NCBI GenBank assembly: GCA_001600455.1
Contig: BCKC01000006.1
Location: forward strand, 3,348,001-3,412,000
Direction: 5' to 3'
DNA: 64,000 nucleotides
From: Endocalyx cinctus
Lineage: Eukaryota; Ascomycota; Sordariomycetes; Amphisphaeriales; Apiosporaceae
This document shows, piece by piece, positions 23,909 through 35,600 of the stretch (its first letter is position 1; every line of letters starts with the position of its first letter). Under the pieces are notes generated by a model. The model was not told the origin of the DNA and ran no database searches. It saw only the letters and a program-made list of their open reading frames with translations. Made by a program: the position numbers and the translations under genes.

Positions 23909-25079
23909 TTAGCGACCAAGCGGAATCACCGGAGTGATCTCCATGAGTTGATTCATGTTATTAACACCCAGCATGCTCATCCGGAAATAAGCGCTGGCGA
24001 AAGCCTGCATACAATATGTCAGTTGAAATACTCATTGGACATCATATAACGGTCATTAATATTTGTGGAAGACGGAGAGGAAGAAAAAAAAAACTGCTTA
24101 CGGGATTCCAAAGAAGCTTTCCGGTAAGACCAGTGAAGCTCTTCCACTGTAGCGATGTTGAGGCATAATTGGCCAGGTTTCGGTCACTAGGGAAGACAAG
24201 GACAGTACTCTTGTTGTTGTTGGTAAGCGTTTGAGAGTAAAAGTCCGTGTCCCAGGTGGCTGGGCTCGTATCCTGGGGTGCGCCGGCGCGCGACTGATCG
24301 ACAAAGAACTGCTTCGACGACGTATGCGCGCCGACCAAGGCCACGAGGTCTCCGGCGTCGAACGTCTTGTTCTTGAATAGTTCGATCAGAGTACCCGCGT
24401 CCTGGAAGGCGGACGGCAGCTTGCCGGGAGGGGGCGGCGTGGCGTTGTCGACGCGGTTGACGAAGGCTCGAATCCGGGGTCCTCCCGGACAGGAAACCGT
24501 GCCTACGATCGCTCCCGTTTGGATGATATCCGCCATCCCGCACCCGTAAGGGTTGTACTTATTGTACCAGGTCTGGGCCTGGGCGACACCCGCCTGGAGC
24601 CCGTTGCTGTCGCTGCGCGCGATTTCGACGTCGTTGAGAGCGATGGAACCGTCGGCCCCGCCGTAAGACAAGGACACGTCCCAAGCGGCGGCGTCGTGGA
24701 AACCCAAACGGATGGCCGCACGCGCCGGGTCGGTACATCCGTTCTGATCTACCATGAGGGCGACCATGTCCTGCACCAGCCAGTACCAAGCGCAGAGAGG
24801 GTCCTTGGCGCAGGCATTCGTGCCTAGCTGACCGGCGGGCTGGTACGAAGTCGACGAGTCCGCGATGGCGCTCGCGCCTAGCAGGATCGACTTGATTGTG
24901 GAACCCACGGCTGTGAGATCAACCGCGGAGAGCAGATCACCGAGGAGCTGAGTAGAGGTTCGTGATTCGATACGAGAATCTGAGGCGCGGGCTTGAAGTT
25001 CCGTCATCATTTTGCCCATGCTGGGGTACGCGGCAGCTTGGCCGGAGATGACGGCTAGTAACAGGGTAGATGGCTTCAT
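23909..25079 (-). CDS. Secreted class II (fungal) haem peroxidase, generic type
   Basis: Exons 24102..25079 and 23909..24004 give about 357 residues. A signal peptide covers about residues 1-17. Distal Arg124 and His128 lie in RLGFHDAAAWD, proximal His252 in VALVGAHTSSKQ; their spacing of 124 fits class II peroxidases. GGADGSIALND matches the distal calcium region and TWDTDFYSQTL the proximal one. By eye against Pleurotus versatile peroxidase, the Mn-site acids are not kept (Glu40 aligns with Ala121, Asp175 with Phe258; Glu36 aligns with Asp117) and the surface catalytic Trp164 position is Ala247. So a generic low-potential peroxidase is the best reading, not a lignin or Mn peroxidase. The intron 24005..24101 holds CAACTGAC before its TGCAG acceptor; the last exon encodes AFASAYFRMSMLGVNN, the conserved ending. 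Confidence 0.9.
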
Positions 25080-26941
25080 TGTGTATAGAGATTAGGTACG
25101 TATAAATTAAGATTGAATATTAAGAATAAGTAGGTATTAGGGTAAAGGTGAGTTAAAACGACGGTAGTATCGGTAAGCGACAAACGAGAGAGAAGAACCA
25201 AGGCCGGGGGAAATTATTGCATGAAGTTGACTTCGCTGTCAGATGAAAGAGACAGCACCGTGCAAGATGTGAATGCCCTGAATAAAGAAGGGAAATTCGG
25301 ATCGACAATCCATTGTCAGACATGTTTATACTTATACCCAAATCTCAGCCATATTCACCAAAGCTTAAACCCCGACGAGCTGGAAAAAAAGCCATCGATA
25401 TAAAATGATATTATTTCGAGCAGCCACCAATAATCGCATTAGAAGGACAAGGGGTGAGGAAATAGCGTATGCATACGAGCACCTAAAAGACGGGATAAGG
25501 AGCTGAGTAGACTAGACTCCAGAAAGTGTGCAGGCCTGATTATGAGTTGGAGATGAAGTGCATGCTGATCGGAACATCGTAGGCGTCGAGGTTCTGTGTA
25601 AAATGCATTTCGGATCTTATTAGAACTTAAGCGGTGAAACAAGGAAAATATGCACTCTACAATCCCGATAAAGCTGCGTACCGGTACATAAGCTAGGTGA
25701 TGTATACGCACGTTGCGTGCATCTGAACGATATCCCAAACACTCGTGGTCCGGTTAGAGCTGCAAGATATTGGAGTAGACATAAACTATCCCCAGGCCGA
25801 TAAGTGATACGGACCTCTAAGAATTGATGAATTAATCTATCCTAGATCGTACAACTGAGTCGCGTGGATACTGATCAACTGCTCAGATAGGTCATGCCTT
25901 CGGTTGTGTGCGTCGGCGCTTAATGGATTTTGCCCCTAGTTCCTTGCGGGTTGAACTTTTTTTTTTTTTATACATGTGTGTATTTATATAACTGGGGTAT
26001 CAAACAATATCACGTCACGTTGTTTTTCTTTGAAAATGATACTAAGAAGTATTGCCGCCGGGTGGAAGAGAGCTGAATTTAATTAAGGATCTTCCGAGTA
26101 GCCAACCAAGCCGTTCAAACGTGTATACGTGGAGTGTACCATTAACCTTTCTGACGTGGATATGAGGACTAAAATAAAACCAAGGGCGAGCTAAGTTAGC
26201 AGACCCGGACCTTCGGTTCGTGTGTACGGAAAAAAAAGAAAGCAATATTTCTCTCTTGACAAATTATATGGGAGGATGATGACTCTTACATTGAATAAGT
26301 TACCCAATACGACTACACCAGAGTTGCGGCTGAGAACAATGTGCCGTTTCTAATGCATGTGTAGTCGATCCCTTTGATTGTGGTCTGTTCAGGTGGCGGC
26401 GCCTCTTGTACCAGGGCCACGTACCCAATCCAGTCGCGTCAATATCGTCGAAATATGACCATGTACAAGTTCGACTACGAGTAAAATAAATAATAGATAA
26501 TTAGGTCGAAAAGTGCTATTTCGAACGCCGAAATAGTATTTGGAGATCCTCCGCGTAGCGTGTTCACCGCCACGATAAAGAGGCGAAGTAACGCACATTC
26601 TGTCTCGAAGCAATAAATATAAATTTAAGCTAGGATAGTCCCTGCTTATAATATGTACCTAGAACAATCTTCGGCAGCAGGAGTCGTGTAGTGAGACTCG
26701 GTCAATGTACATGTATACTGTAGAAGACGTGAAAACAACACCTTAATACAAAACTACTGCACGACGGATATATCTTGTATATAAAAATAAATTGCAAAGC
26801 TACGTCACCCTGTATTGAAAAGAAAAAAGAAAAAAAACAAGCCCCGACCCTGAACCCTATACTAGGGATGAAATATTGACGAAAATGAAAAGAAAAGAAA
26901 CAAAACAGAAAAATCAATAAAACTTCTCGTTTACAATAATA
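25080..26941. other. Gene-poor AT-rich interval
   Basis: About 1.9 kb between two minus-strand genes, including the peroxidase promoter. A T13 run is near 25958. Small frames on both strands have no recognisable motif. I see no transposon ends or RNA gene. Confidence 0.45.
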
Positions 26942-29119
26942 CTACTCTAGACCTTCGTAGAACTTCCATTCGGACGTGTAATCCCTTTCGAGCGGCTTTT
27001 TCAGAAGCAAGGCCCGCAACATCTCGATGGGCATTACGTTAGCTCTCAACACTTTATCATGAAACTCCTTCTCGCGCATGATCCCTTGATCGACGACTTC
27101 TCGACGAAGTCTCGAGAGCTGCAGCGCACCTAGCATGTAGCCGGCCTGGTACAGAGGTGAGTACTCCCCAGCCAAGCTCCGTCTCACCTCACCCTCGGCT
27201 GTCGCGCGCTCGTGACCTACTTTCTCGACCAGGAGGTCAACGCACTGCTGTGGCGTCCAACGACCCAGGTGGAAGTTTATCGAGAACAGGATGCGAGCGC
27301 AGCGATGCATGCGCCAGAACAGGGAGCCGATCTTATCCTCGGGTGAGACGAAGAAGTCACCCCGGTTCCAAAACACCATCTCCCAGTAAAGTGCCCAGCC
27401 TTCGACGAAAAAGGGCGTGTCGAAGAGTAATCTCCGATAGGTCCGGACCCGGTCTCCGATATAGAGCTGCAGGTGGTGACCGGGTATCATCTCGTGAAAG
27501 GCGGTCGCTTTGCTGAAGTGCCGGTTATTGCCCCGCATCGACATCAACTTGGCCTCGTGAGACATGCCCGATGTCGGATACGATACCTGCATGTACGTGC
27601 CACCTAGGAAAAAAGGCGAGACGAGCTGCTGCGCTGGCGGGATCATGTACATCCGTATAGCCTCCTCGGCTATCGGCGGGACGGTCACGAGGCCGTGCTT
27701 TTTAACGTACGATGCACCTTCCTGCACCAAATCCCGAATGAAGGTAGGCTGACCACCAGGGGGCTCGAAGAGCGTTTTTACATATTCGAGGGCGTCGCGC
27801 CACGAATCACTGCCGCTGTTATATCCGAGAGCCTTCGATGCCTTTGTCATCTCTTTTTCGCACCAAGCATATTCGCACTCGGCGATCTGCAGGAGCTCCT
27901 CAGGCGCATACGGGATCATCTCAGCCGCCAAGTCAGTCAGCAACCCGTCCCTCCCTATTGGCTCCCCAACTATAGCATCGGCATCGTGCCCGGGTCGCAC
28001 TCCGACTAGGGTCTCGCGCAGAAACGTCACCATATCGGCGAGGAGAGAATCGACCTCGGAAAAGGGCGCGCGAACCCACCAGCCGAAAGTGGGGTCGTGG
28101 CCGTCGTAAAAGTCGAAAGTCTCCTTCAGGTTATCCTTTAGGTTCGCCACCGTCTTCGCGGCCCGATATCCAGCCGTGGCCGAGTACTTCCCCGCGTGAT
28201 CGGCGACGTGCTTCCTGCACTCCCCGATCTTCCGCGCCGTCGACGTGAGCGCGTCGGCCACGGCTCTCGCGTCCACGGAGCCGATGCGCTGCCGCTTCTC
28301 GCAGAGGTCGCGGATCGCGGCGGCGAAAGGCTCGACGAAGGCGGCGAACTCGCCGTCCCGGGCTTGGTCGAGTTTGAGCGTCGCCTGCGCCCGCGTCAGG
28401 TAGCTTTTAAGTAACAGGTAGTCGACTTTATCGTCTTGATCTAGGTTGTCAAAGTTGGGTAGATGCGCGAGTTTTTCTAGTTCTTCCGAGTAGAATGAGG
28501 ATAACCGAGAGTACCGCGATGGACTACCCGCGATATTATAGAACGCTTCGAGGGACTCGATATCTTGGCTTACCCGCACGATGCGGTCTTGCATTGACTC
28601 GATCTCAACGACTTCTTGACTCGGTGATTCGCTCGATCCTAATGTATTCTTATCATCTACGGCGAATATGATCCAGTCATCGTCATCGTCTGCTTCTAAC
28701 AGTTCTAATTCCTCACTTAACGCGTCTGAGATAGATTGTACATCTGTTTCTGATCGTGAATGCGCTGGCTGTGGCTCTTGTCGTTGTTCTCCTTGTCGCC
28801 CGATCGCTACATTAGCAGCGAGCTCATAAACCGTTTTAGGATCGTTATCGCGAGCCGGACTCCAGCCAGCTTCACACATGCTACGCTTGACCTGGGGCGA
28901 TAAGGATCTCTTTAACAGCAACAAAACTCTGAAGCGGTCGCGTCTCCAGCGAGACCCGTTCTCCTTCGAAGAAGAAGGCTCGGGCATCTCCGAGAGCACG
29001 TATTGCGCAAGACCCCTCGTCTTAAGACCGGAAAGAAAAGCCTCGTTCCATATTGCCCAATTGGCCGGATCACTCAGTTCGGCAATAGGTTCAAGTTTCT
29101 TTCCGACATTGGAACTCAT
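26942..29119 (-). CDS. DUF885 metallopeptidase-like protein with gag-like N-terminal extension
   Basis: Single frame of 725 residues. From about residue 185 it matches DUF885 proteins: FYNIAGSPSRYSRLSSFYSEEL, here in two parts FYNIAGSPSRY and RLSSFYSEELEKL, then a long helical body. The gluzincin-like HExxPGHH occurs at about 542-549 (HEMIPGHH) and a second acid in VEGWALYWE near 573; these would bind zinc. No signal peptide is seen. The first ~115 residues are different: LSDPANWAIWNEAFLSGLK, WRRDRFRVLLLLKRSLSP and DPKTVYELA follow the pattern of Ty1/copia-type gag polyprotein N-terminal domains. An acidic linker joins the parts. An internal Met at about residue 180 could serve a DUF885-only protein, so the fusion should be regarded as a model. 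Substrate unknown. Confidence 0.8.
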   Translation of the reverse strand: MSSNVGKKLEPIAELSDPANWAIWNEAFLSGLKTRGLAQYVLSEMPEPSSSKENGSRWRRDRFRVLLLLKRSLSPQVKRSMCEAGWSPARDNDPKTVYELAANVAIGRQGEQRQEPQPAHSRSETDVQSISDALSEELELLEADDDDDWIIFAVDDKNTLGSSESPSQEVVEIESMQDRIVRVSQDIESLEAFYNIAGSPSRYSRLSSFYSEELEKLAHLPNFDNLDQDDKVDYLLLKSYLTRAQATLKLDQARDGEFAAFVEPFAAAIRDLCEKRQRIGSVDARAVADALTSTARKIGECRKHVADHAGKYSATAGYRAAKTVANLKDNLKETFDFYDGHDPTFGWWVRAPFSEVDSLLADMVTFLRETLVGVRPGHDADAIVGEPIGRDGLLTDLAAEMIPYAPEELLQIAECEYAWCEKEMTKASKALGYNSGSDSWRDALEYVKTLFEPPGGQPTFIRDLVQEGASYVKKHGLVTVPPIAEEAIRMYMIPPAQQLVSPFFLGGTYMQVSYPTSGMSHEAKLMSMRGNNRHFSKATAFHEMIPGHHLQLYIGDRVRTYRRLLFDTPFFVEGWALYWEMVFWNRGDFFVSPEDKIGSLFWRMHRCARILFSINFHLGRWTPQQCVDLLVEKVGHERATAEGEVRRSLAGEYSPLYQAGYMLGALQLSRLRREVVDQGIMREKEFHDKVLRANVMPIEMLRALLLKKPLERDYTSEWKFYEGLE

Positions 29120-30419
29120 TTTTATTTGTAAAGCGACAGCATTCCCATCTATTGATTGATGATGCTCGTTATTGGGTCAGATCGATAAGAGATTAAGTCG
29201 TGATTTAGGTATTGGAAGTAGGTGTGAAGTGAAAACAAGATTCTACATATAGGTGGTCTCCAGTGATATGCTGCAGGAGCGGGGATTCGGAACAAGGAGG
29301 GGGTTTGAGCGCCCTGTAATCCATGGTGATCCTTACTTAGTAGGTAGATACCGTATCTACACTACTGTACGTAATCGATCTTTATATAGTGGATTGACTC
29401 TCGTGTTCTCAGCCGTGTAATATGATCAGCTTCATTATATGTACAGACATACACGCACACAATTATATATATATATATACTTAGGTATGGACCTGCGTAC
29501 CTTATATACCATGGAGCATATCTAATTGATCGTATCGTATGGCAGCTAATGGAGCTGAGGTCCTTAGTCAATAATCCTTCGAACCCACAACACCCTTTTA
29601 CTAGTTTCCCTAAAGATGACTCCGATGACTCGTGTTACCGGAAATCATCTTATTCCTTACAGTAAGTACTTATCGTATGTTATGGGTCAGCAAAAGTGCA
29701 GCGAATAAAACCGTTATCTCTTTTCTTACTCCGTATAAATATCCATATTTTAGAGAGTGGAATTATGGGCGTTACGATTGGAGATAATTAATTACGGGCT
29801 TACATCCATATAGGTACATAAGTACCTACAGTGGCAGCTTAGCAGCCTGGCAGCGTAGGTTCAGTACCTACTTAAGTACTTAACTAGGGCATAGAACGCC
29901 GGTAAGATATTCCTAAGTAAAATATATAGCGGCCTCAAGCCTATAAGAACATCATTATTCTGCCTAGGCACTTAAGCAGTTAGTTATCAGCTCCTATTAC
30001 TTTTACGTATCCTATTCCTCCCCATATTACCGTATTAATCAATTCTATTTGCCATAATTTAGAAGCTAAAACGAGGCCTGTATCATGGTGAAGTTATATC
30101 CATATGTACAAAATATTAGTCACGCCGATCAATGACTACTGTATATCCATTGTAATTCATCCATAATGACTGACTGGCACGGAATTTACATCCTTATCCG
30201 TCCCGGATTCAGTTCATACGCCCGCGTATCTCCGTTAGACGGATGGATGTGAACTGGAGTATGCTGACTCCATTAAGTAACAAGGACACAAGTAGATATC
30301 TATAACATCTATATATTCCTGTGATAGCTCTTCAACTTGGATATCTCTTATCTACGAACGAATAAATTCCATCTATCTAATATTTAGAAACTGAAAAGAA
30401 GCGCGAAAAAAAAAGTATA
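29120..30419. other. Divergent intergenic region rich in AGGTA/TACCT motifs
   Basis: Shared upstream region of the DUF885 gene (-) and the dienelactone hydrolase gene (+). It has a (TA)n tract near 29465-29479 and a run of GTACCTAC, CTTAAGTACTTAA and CCTAGGCACTTAA-type motifs at 29810-29975. No coding frame of note. Confidence 0.45.
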
Positions 30420-31452
30420 ATGTCCTGTCCTGATTGTTTTAAAGGTACGGTCCACGAGGGTCAGCCCACCGGTACCGTTACCCGGCTTCACGGCCTAGAT
30501 ACCTACGTGGTCGAGCCCGCCAGCGGCCGTCCGCCAAGAGGTATAATCGTCATTATCCCGGATGCGTTCGGTTGGGAATTTGTCAATCTTCGTTTAATCG
30601 CCGATCGCTTTGCCCAGAAAGCCGATTACCGCGTTTACGTTCCGGACTTCATGAATGGTATGTATGAGAATACACGCTCCTTTTTCTTTTCCCCTCCTTT
30701 TCCCGTTCGCTACGTTAGCATGAACGAAAATGTATTGACTATTATTTTCCCAAGGAAACTCTGCTCCTTTGGCCATGATTGACGCCATGGCGACCGTCAC
30801 GAAAAAGAACAAGACCTGGACAGACCTTCTTTTCATGCCGTGAGTTTTCCCCTTCCTATTCCTCTTGCCTATTACGGAAAAAAAAAACTTAAAAAAGGGG
30901 CGAAATATGCGCCCAACCACCAGGTATTCGATAACCCGCGTTCTATCCATGTTTGTATGCTGGATAATACCCAACCGCTTCTCCGTCTCCTTCCCCGTTA
31001 TATCCTCGTTCCTGCGCTCCCTCCGGTCCGAGGAAGCGTCCCGTCTACCCCTCGGCGTAGCGGGCTACTGCTGGGGCGGGAAGCACGTGTGTCTGCTATG
31101 CGCGTCTTCCGTCCCCAAAGTCGACGGCAAGCCCCTCGTCGACGTCGGCTTCGCCGGGCACCCGAGCTGGCTCTCCGTCCCCGGCGACGCCGAGAACTTG
31201 GCCAGGCCCGTGAGCTTCGCCATCGGCGACGCGGATAACCAGGTGAATCCGAAGCAGGCGGCCGACGTGCGACGGATCGTCGAGGCCAAGCCCGAGGGTG
31301 CAAGGGGCGAAGTGAGGATTTACGAGGGCTGCGGTCACGGGTTCGCCTGTCGGGTTGATCCTGTAAACGATGATCCGCATAAGGCTGCTGATGAGGCCGA
31401 GGCCCAGGCGTTGGCTTGGTTCGAGAAGGGCTTTGAGGGGGTTAGCTATTAA
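30420..31452 (+). CDS. Dienelactone hydrolase family protein
   Basis: Exons 30420..30657, 30755..30839 and 30924..31452 give about 283 residues. The nucleophile is Cys157 in GVAGYCWGGK, the acid Asp near 210-212 (IGDADNQVNP) and the base His246 in GCGHGFACR: the Cys-Asp-His triad of dienelactone hydrolases. The N-terminus MSCPDCFKGTVHEGQPTG is the usual fungal form. Splices are supported by phase and by restoring the family order TWTDLLFMP-YSITRVLSMF before the nucleophile strand. Family knowledge: bacterial members open dienelactones in chlorocatechol breakdown; fungal substrates are mostly unknown. Probably cytosolic, since no targeting signal is visible. Confidence 0.87.
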
Positions 31453-32099
31453 CTAACCATCCCTTCACGGCTTTATGGTAATACTAGGTTAACAGTGTAT
31501 CCCCCCCTATAGGATAACTCATAATACTTTCATTTTTCAATTGATGTAAAATAGGATGTATTCTTGTATGAAAAACAAATAGGATTATCTTATTTCCCTT
31601 TTTATTAGTACTGTAAACCGACACTTGTAATCGTAATTGCATCTAGTCGAAAACTCATAGGCATGTACTCCGTAGCATAGCATAATTAAATAAATACACC
31701 TGCCATTTTCTTATGAAAGCATATATATCCGGGTGAAATCTTCATCCCACATCTATGAATATAGCAGTTTAATATAATAGTTATAATTCATTAATGCATT
31801 CTAATTCTCTGTATCTACAAACTCAAAGAGTCAATATAAGCGCAACGTATAGATAGGTGCGCACCCCTCTTGTTCTGGTCTTATTTTTTTAATCCTTATT
31901 TACCGTATCTAGTATCCCATTATCTCAGTAAAAACGCCCTACTTAAAATCTCTTTTCCCTGAAACCGCCGAACGCCATGGGGAGGGGAAGGGTATCAACA
32001 TGAACTTTTATGTATCGACCTCATAATATCGTGTCTTCTACAGAGAGGAGAGTAAAGCAACAGAACATGACAAGAAGAAATTATAAGGCAGATATGTTC
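31453..32099. other. Convergent intergenic region
   Basis: Between the 3' ends of the dienelactone hydrolase gene (+) and DUG2 (-). AT-rich, no coding frame and no repeat of note; transcription ends of both genes are expected here. Confidence 0.45.
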
Positions 32100-34849
32100 T
32101 CATAATTTTTTGAAGACATGCGTGAATATCTCTCGACTCTTGATCAAGTTTAAAATTCGTAATCGCTCGTTGTTTAGATGAGCAGAGTCAGATGCTTGAC
32201 CGCAGGGAAGATGCGCGGCCGGAGCATTGAACTCTTTCTCTAGAAATCGGATAGCTGGAATTGAACCGCCTTCCCTGATGTATAGCGGCTTTCGAGGTTT
32301 GGGGGAAAGATCTTTATTATTCTGGAGATTATAGTCGTCTGCTTCCACATCCATATGGGCAGGCGTTCCGCTATACGGATCTTCGTTGGGACCGCAGGAG
32401 AACAGCGGAGCCCATGCTTGCACGATGGCCTCCTCGAGCGTCTGGAAGATATAGCTACTCGGGTCGCCGAGCCAGGGTTCCGCTTGATCGTCTATTTGTA
32501 TAGTCAAATTATTGGAAGACTCCAGCTTGTCAAACTCGGATTGCAAGAACGAAGTTAGAGAGCTAGTAACCCCCTCAACCTCTTGACCAGGGACAAGTCG
32601 GACACTGATCTTAGCACTCGCATGGCTGCTGATCAAGCTTCCGTCTGGACCAGACACTTTGACTTTGTGGTGCGTCAAGTTCGGTTCCCTCCACCGAGCT
32701 TTGAGGTTGGCCTTAAGTCTTTCCGCGTGTGGTTTTTCATCGTTCTGTTGTAAAAGCACAGATATGATGTCGTCATACCGAGCCTCTTCTTCTGCTGTAA
32801 AAGGCAGAATACCGTCATAGAAGCCAGGCAGCATGACGTGATTCTTTGGCCCTTTAAGCTTGGTGATTAGAGACATAAGATCCGATAGGGGCTCGTTGAC
32901 CATGTACGAGCCATCGACTCCGGAATGAAGGTCAGAGTTACTGGACTCGACACAGACCGTTGCATGCATAACTCCCCGGAGGCCGTATGTCAAGCAAGGT
33001 GTGTCATCGTTAATCCAGTAGCTATTAGCTAGGAAAATATAATCAATTTCCCCGATGAGGCTCTTATACTTCCTTACAGTCTCTTTGAAGCCGTAAGAAC
33101 CCGATTCTTCTTGGCCTTCGATCAAAAAGACAACGTCGGAGTCAAGAGACTTAGCTTGCATGAGATCGGTGACGGCATATAGGGCAGCCATAATCGGTCC
33201 TTTGTTATCGCTCACGCCTCGACCGTAGAGATAGCCGTTCGTTCCCTTCAACTGGAAAGGGTCGTTATCCCACTTTCCCCCTTTCATGTCTGCCGGAACT
33301 ACATCGTAATGACCGTAGAAAAGTATCCGCTTTCGCTTCTCAGGTGGAGATTTTCCCGTAAATTTAGCAAAAACGACCGGGTGGTGTACTTGATCGTCAG
33401 CGCTGAGCATGTCGACATCTCCGCCCAGTTTCTTGAACAAGGCTCGGAGAAAACTGGCACCACGGCGACAGTCTTCGGCATATTCGGGCTTGGACGATAT
33501 CGACTTGAAAGATACAAATTCACGTAGAGACGTAATCATCATATCTTCGTATTCCTCTGCGGATGCATTACCGTTCATAGATTGTTGCTTGAGACGCCAA
33601 ATGGCAACGGTGTTATCGTTAGCCCCGGTGATAAGCATCTGATCTCCTTCATATGTAGTGCACGCGGAGGTCAGGATCTTGCCGTAATGAGCCTTCCATT
33701 GCGTTAAACACTGATATTTTTGGCTAACTTGTTGAGATGAATCTTGCTGATAGTTTCCGTAATGAACGGTGCTATGTTTCTGTTTGAATTGCAATTAGTT
33801 ATGGGAGCTCAACTTGGGCAAGGGGTAAGATAAATCCAACTTACACTAACAGTGCCGGAACCAGCGGCACTCCAAAGGTGGCCCCAGCCCATTTGAAGGC
33901 TCATGACACTACCTTTATGCGCCTTAATAACTCTCAATTTCTGCTTTGTGTCAAGATCCCATAATTGAATGGTACCCTCAGCCTTGCCGCTGTAAAGGAA
34001 TGAACCGTCCACGGCTAAGGACATGACGGAAGCGCCATCCTGTTCTCCGAGGGTGAGAATTTCTTCGATCCCAATATCATAGCCATCGATACCTAATCCA
34101 CTCTGACCAAGCCTCCAGACTTTGATCAGACCACAACCACCACCAGAGATCAAGATATCGTCTTCGGGATCGACGTGCTTTGTAGCGCCTTTTGTGATTA
34201 GCATGCAGTACACGTAGCCAAAATGGGCGTACATGGCATAACACCTCCTGTCGGTTTCGAGCATGGTATGCGAATGAGGGATTAGGTCGTAACGTTCGTC
34301 GGTTGGTCTCGGGGTGCTCGTTCCACCGATTGCTCTAGAATCGAAAAATCGGTGATTTCGCTTGTCGGGGTGATTAGCCGAGTCGTGGGACACATATCTT
34401 TCCTCGTCTTTCAACCGTATCCATTGAATAGCGGTGTTCTGACATCCGTAATAAACCGTGTCGTACTGGGAAGAATAGGCGACGGAAAATATGTCGCCAA
34501 ACGAATCCCATACGCTATATATCTCGTAAAGTCGGTTCATAGTCTTAGGATCCCACACATTGACTATAGGATCGCTCGCGCTCGAAAATAATAGAGAACC
34601 GTCGTCGGATAAAAACAAGCACATGACACTTCGTTTATGAGCTTGTATATGATATTTCTTCTGGTATGTGCCAAGAGACCAAACGACTATCTCTCCATTT
34701 TGGGTACCAGCGTATATGCTGTCTTTACCGACGACGACGGTGAGTACGGAGGTATCATGTTTAAGACTGTGGTATAATTCGGGTGTAGTATGGGAAGGTA
34801 GTTCGAGGATAGGCGATGGGCCTGAGGTAGTGGTGGTAGCTGACGGCAT
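32100..34849 (-). CDS. DUG2: Dug2-type WD40-M20 peptidase, glutathione-degradation complex subunit
   Basis: Exons 33845..34849 and 32100..33779 give about 894 residues, close to yeast Dug2 (878). The first ~400 residues contain WD40-type blades (VVWSLGTYQKKYHIQAHKRS, IQLWDLDTKQKL, VAIWRLKQQ). The rest is an M20 metallopeptidase: ILFYGHYDVVPAD, GRGVSDNKGPIMAALYA and EGQEESGSYGF supply the metal ligands and catalytic acid. Family knowledge: Dug2 pairs with the amidotransferase Dug3 to cleave the gamma-glutamyl bond of glutathione, and Dug1 handles Cys-Gly. The WD40-M20 fusion is diagnostic. The 65-nt intron 33780..33844 lies between WD blades, with donor GTAAGT and acceptor ACAG, phase 0. The downstream frame alone has no ATG near its 5' end. 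Confidence 0.92.
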
Positions 34850-35261
34850 GACGGTATAAGTATCTATACAGATGTTACGTTGGGAATTAGTAGTTGATTT
34901 GGTGATTCATGAGTCTAATGAATAATATAAAGATATAAGAGAGGGTAAGAAGGAAAGATTTTTTAGATAAGGAATATGGTAATATGTTATGATACGTATG
35001 AAGGGAGGAATAAAATTTTCAAAGAAGCTTTCTTGTAAGTAAAAACCCGATGCATTATCACCATTAATCAAAATGCACTGATAGCTTGATTAATAGGCGG
35101 ATAGGCAGATAGGTAAGCAGTAAGTACTAACTAAGCACAGGCACGTAATTGACCAGTAAACGTTGACATCTTTTTTAGCTTCGGGGTTTTGGGATTTTAG
35201 GGCTTCAGCTATCCCTTTTGAGAATGGTGGGGTAGCAGACTTATAGTGGGGGAAAGTACCG

Positions 35262-35460
35262 AAAACCACCTAGCTGCCTAGGCTGCTAGGTACTTAAGTA
35301 CCTAATGACAGCTCTGACAGGTATGCTAAGGTAACTGGAAACTCCACTTGGAAAGAAAAGTAAAAAAGTACTAAGGCTACTAAGCTTAATATACTTGGTA
35401 ATGGAGTACTGTAGGTAGGTACCTAGGTACTTAATACGGGGTACTTAGTATCCTGTACTA
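35262..35460. repeat. Cluster of TACCTAGGTA/AGTACTTA-type motifs
   Basis: Repeated short elements such as CCTAGCTGCCTAGG, CTAGGTACTTAAGTACCTA, GGTAGGTACCTAGGTACTTAA and GTACTTAGTA fill this stretch; written here each under 22 bases in part only. Many are self-complementary. Similar strings occur upstream of other genes in this window (11380-11430, 29810-29975, 59085-59110). Confidence 0.6.
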
Positions 35461-35480
35461 AGTAAACTCAGGGTCCTTTC

Positions 35481-35504
35481 AGGGCATCAGGGCATCAGGG
35501 CATC
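35481..35504 (+). repeat. Tandem repeat, AGGGCATC x 3
   Basis: Three exact adjacent copies of AGGGCATC, read directly. Located in the DUG2-TIM17 spacer. Confidence 0.85.
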
Positions 35505-35580
35505 TTCTTTTGACCCGTTAAGTAAAGAACTTTCATCTTAACGTCCACTACATGAATTCTTAAGGTTTGATGTTTTGTCT

Positions 35581-35600
35581 TTGGATTGGATTGGATTGGA
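35581..35600 (+). repeat. ATTGG microsatellite
   Basis: Four adjacent near-exact copies of the 5-mer TTGGA, read directly, about 1.3 kb upstream of TIM17. Confidence 0.8.

Noticed and set aside
11467..31452. Secondary-metabolite cluster containing the NmrA-like protein, hydrolase and peroxidase
   Set aside because: No backbone synthase, P450 or cluster regulator is present, and strands and spacings are irregular.
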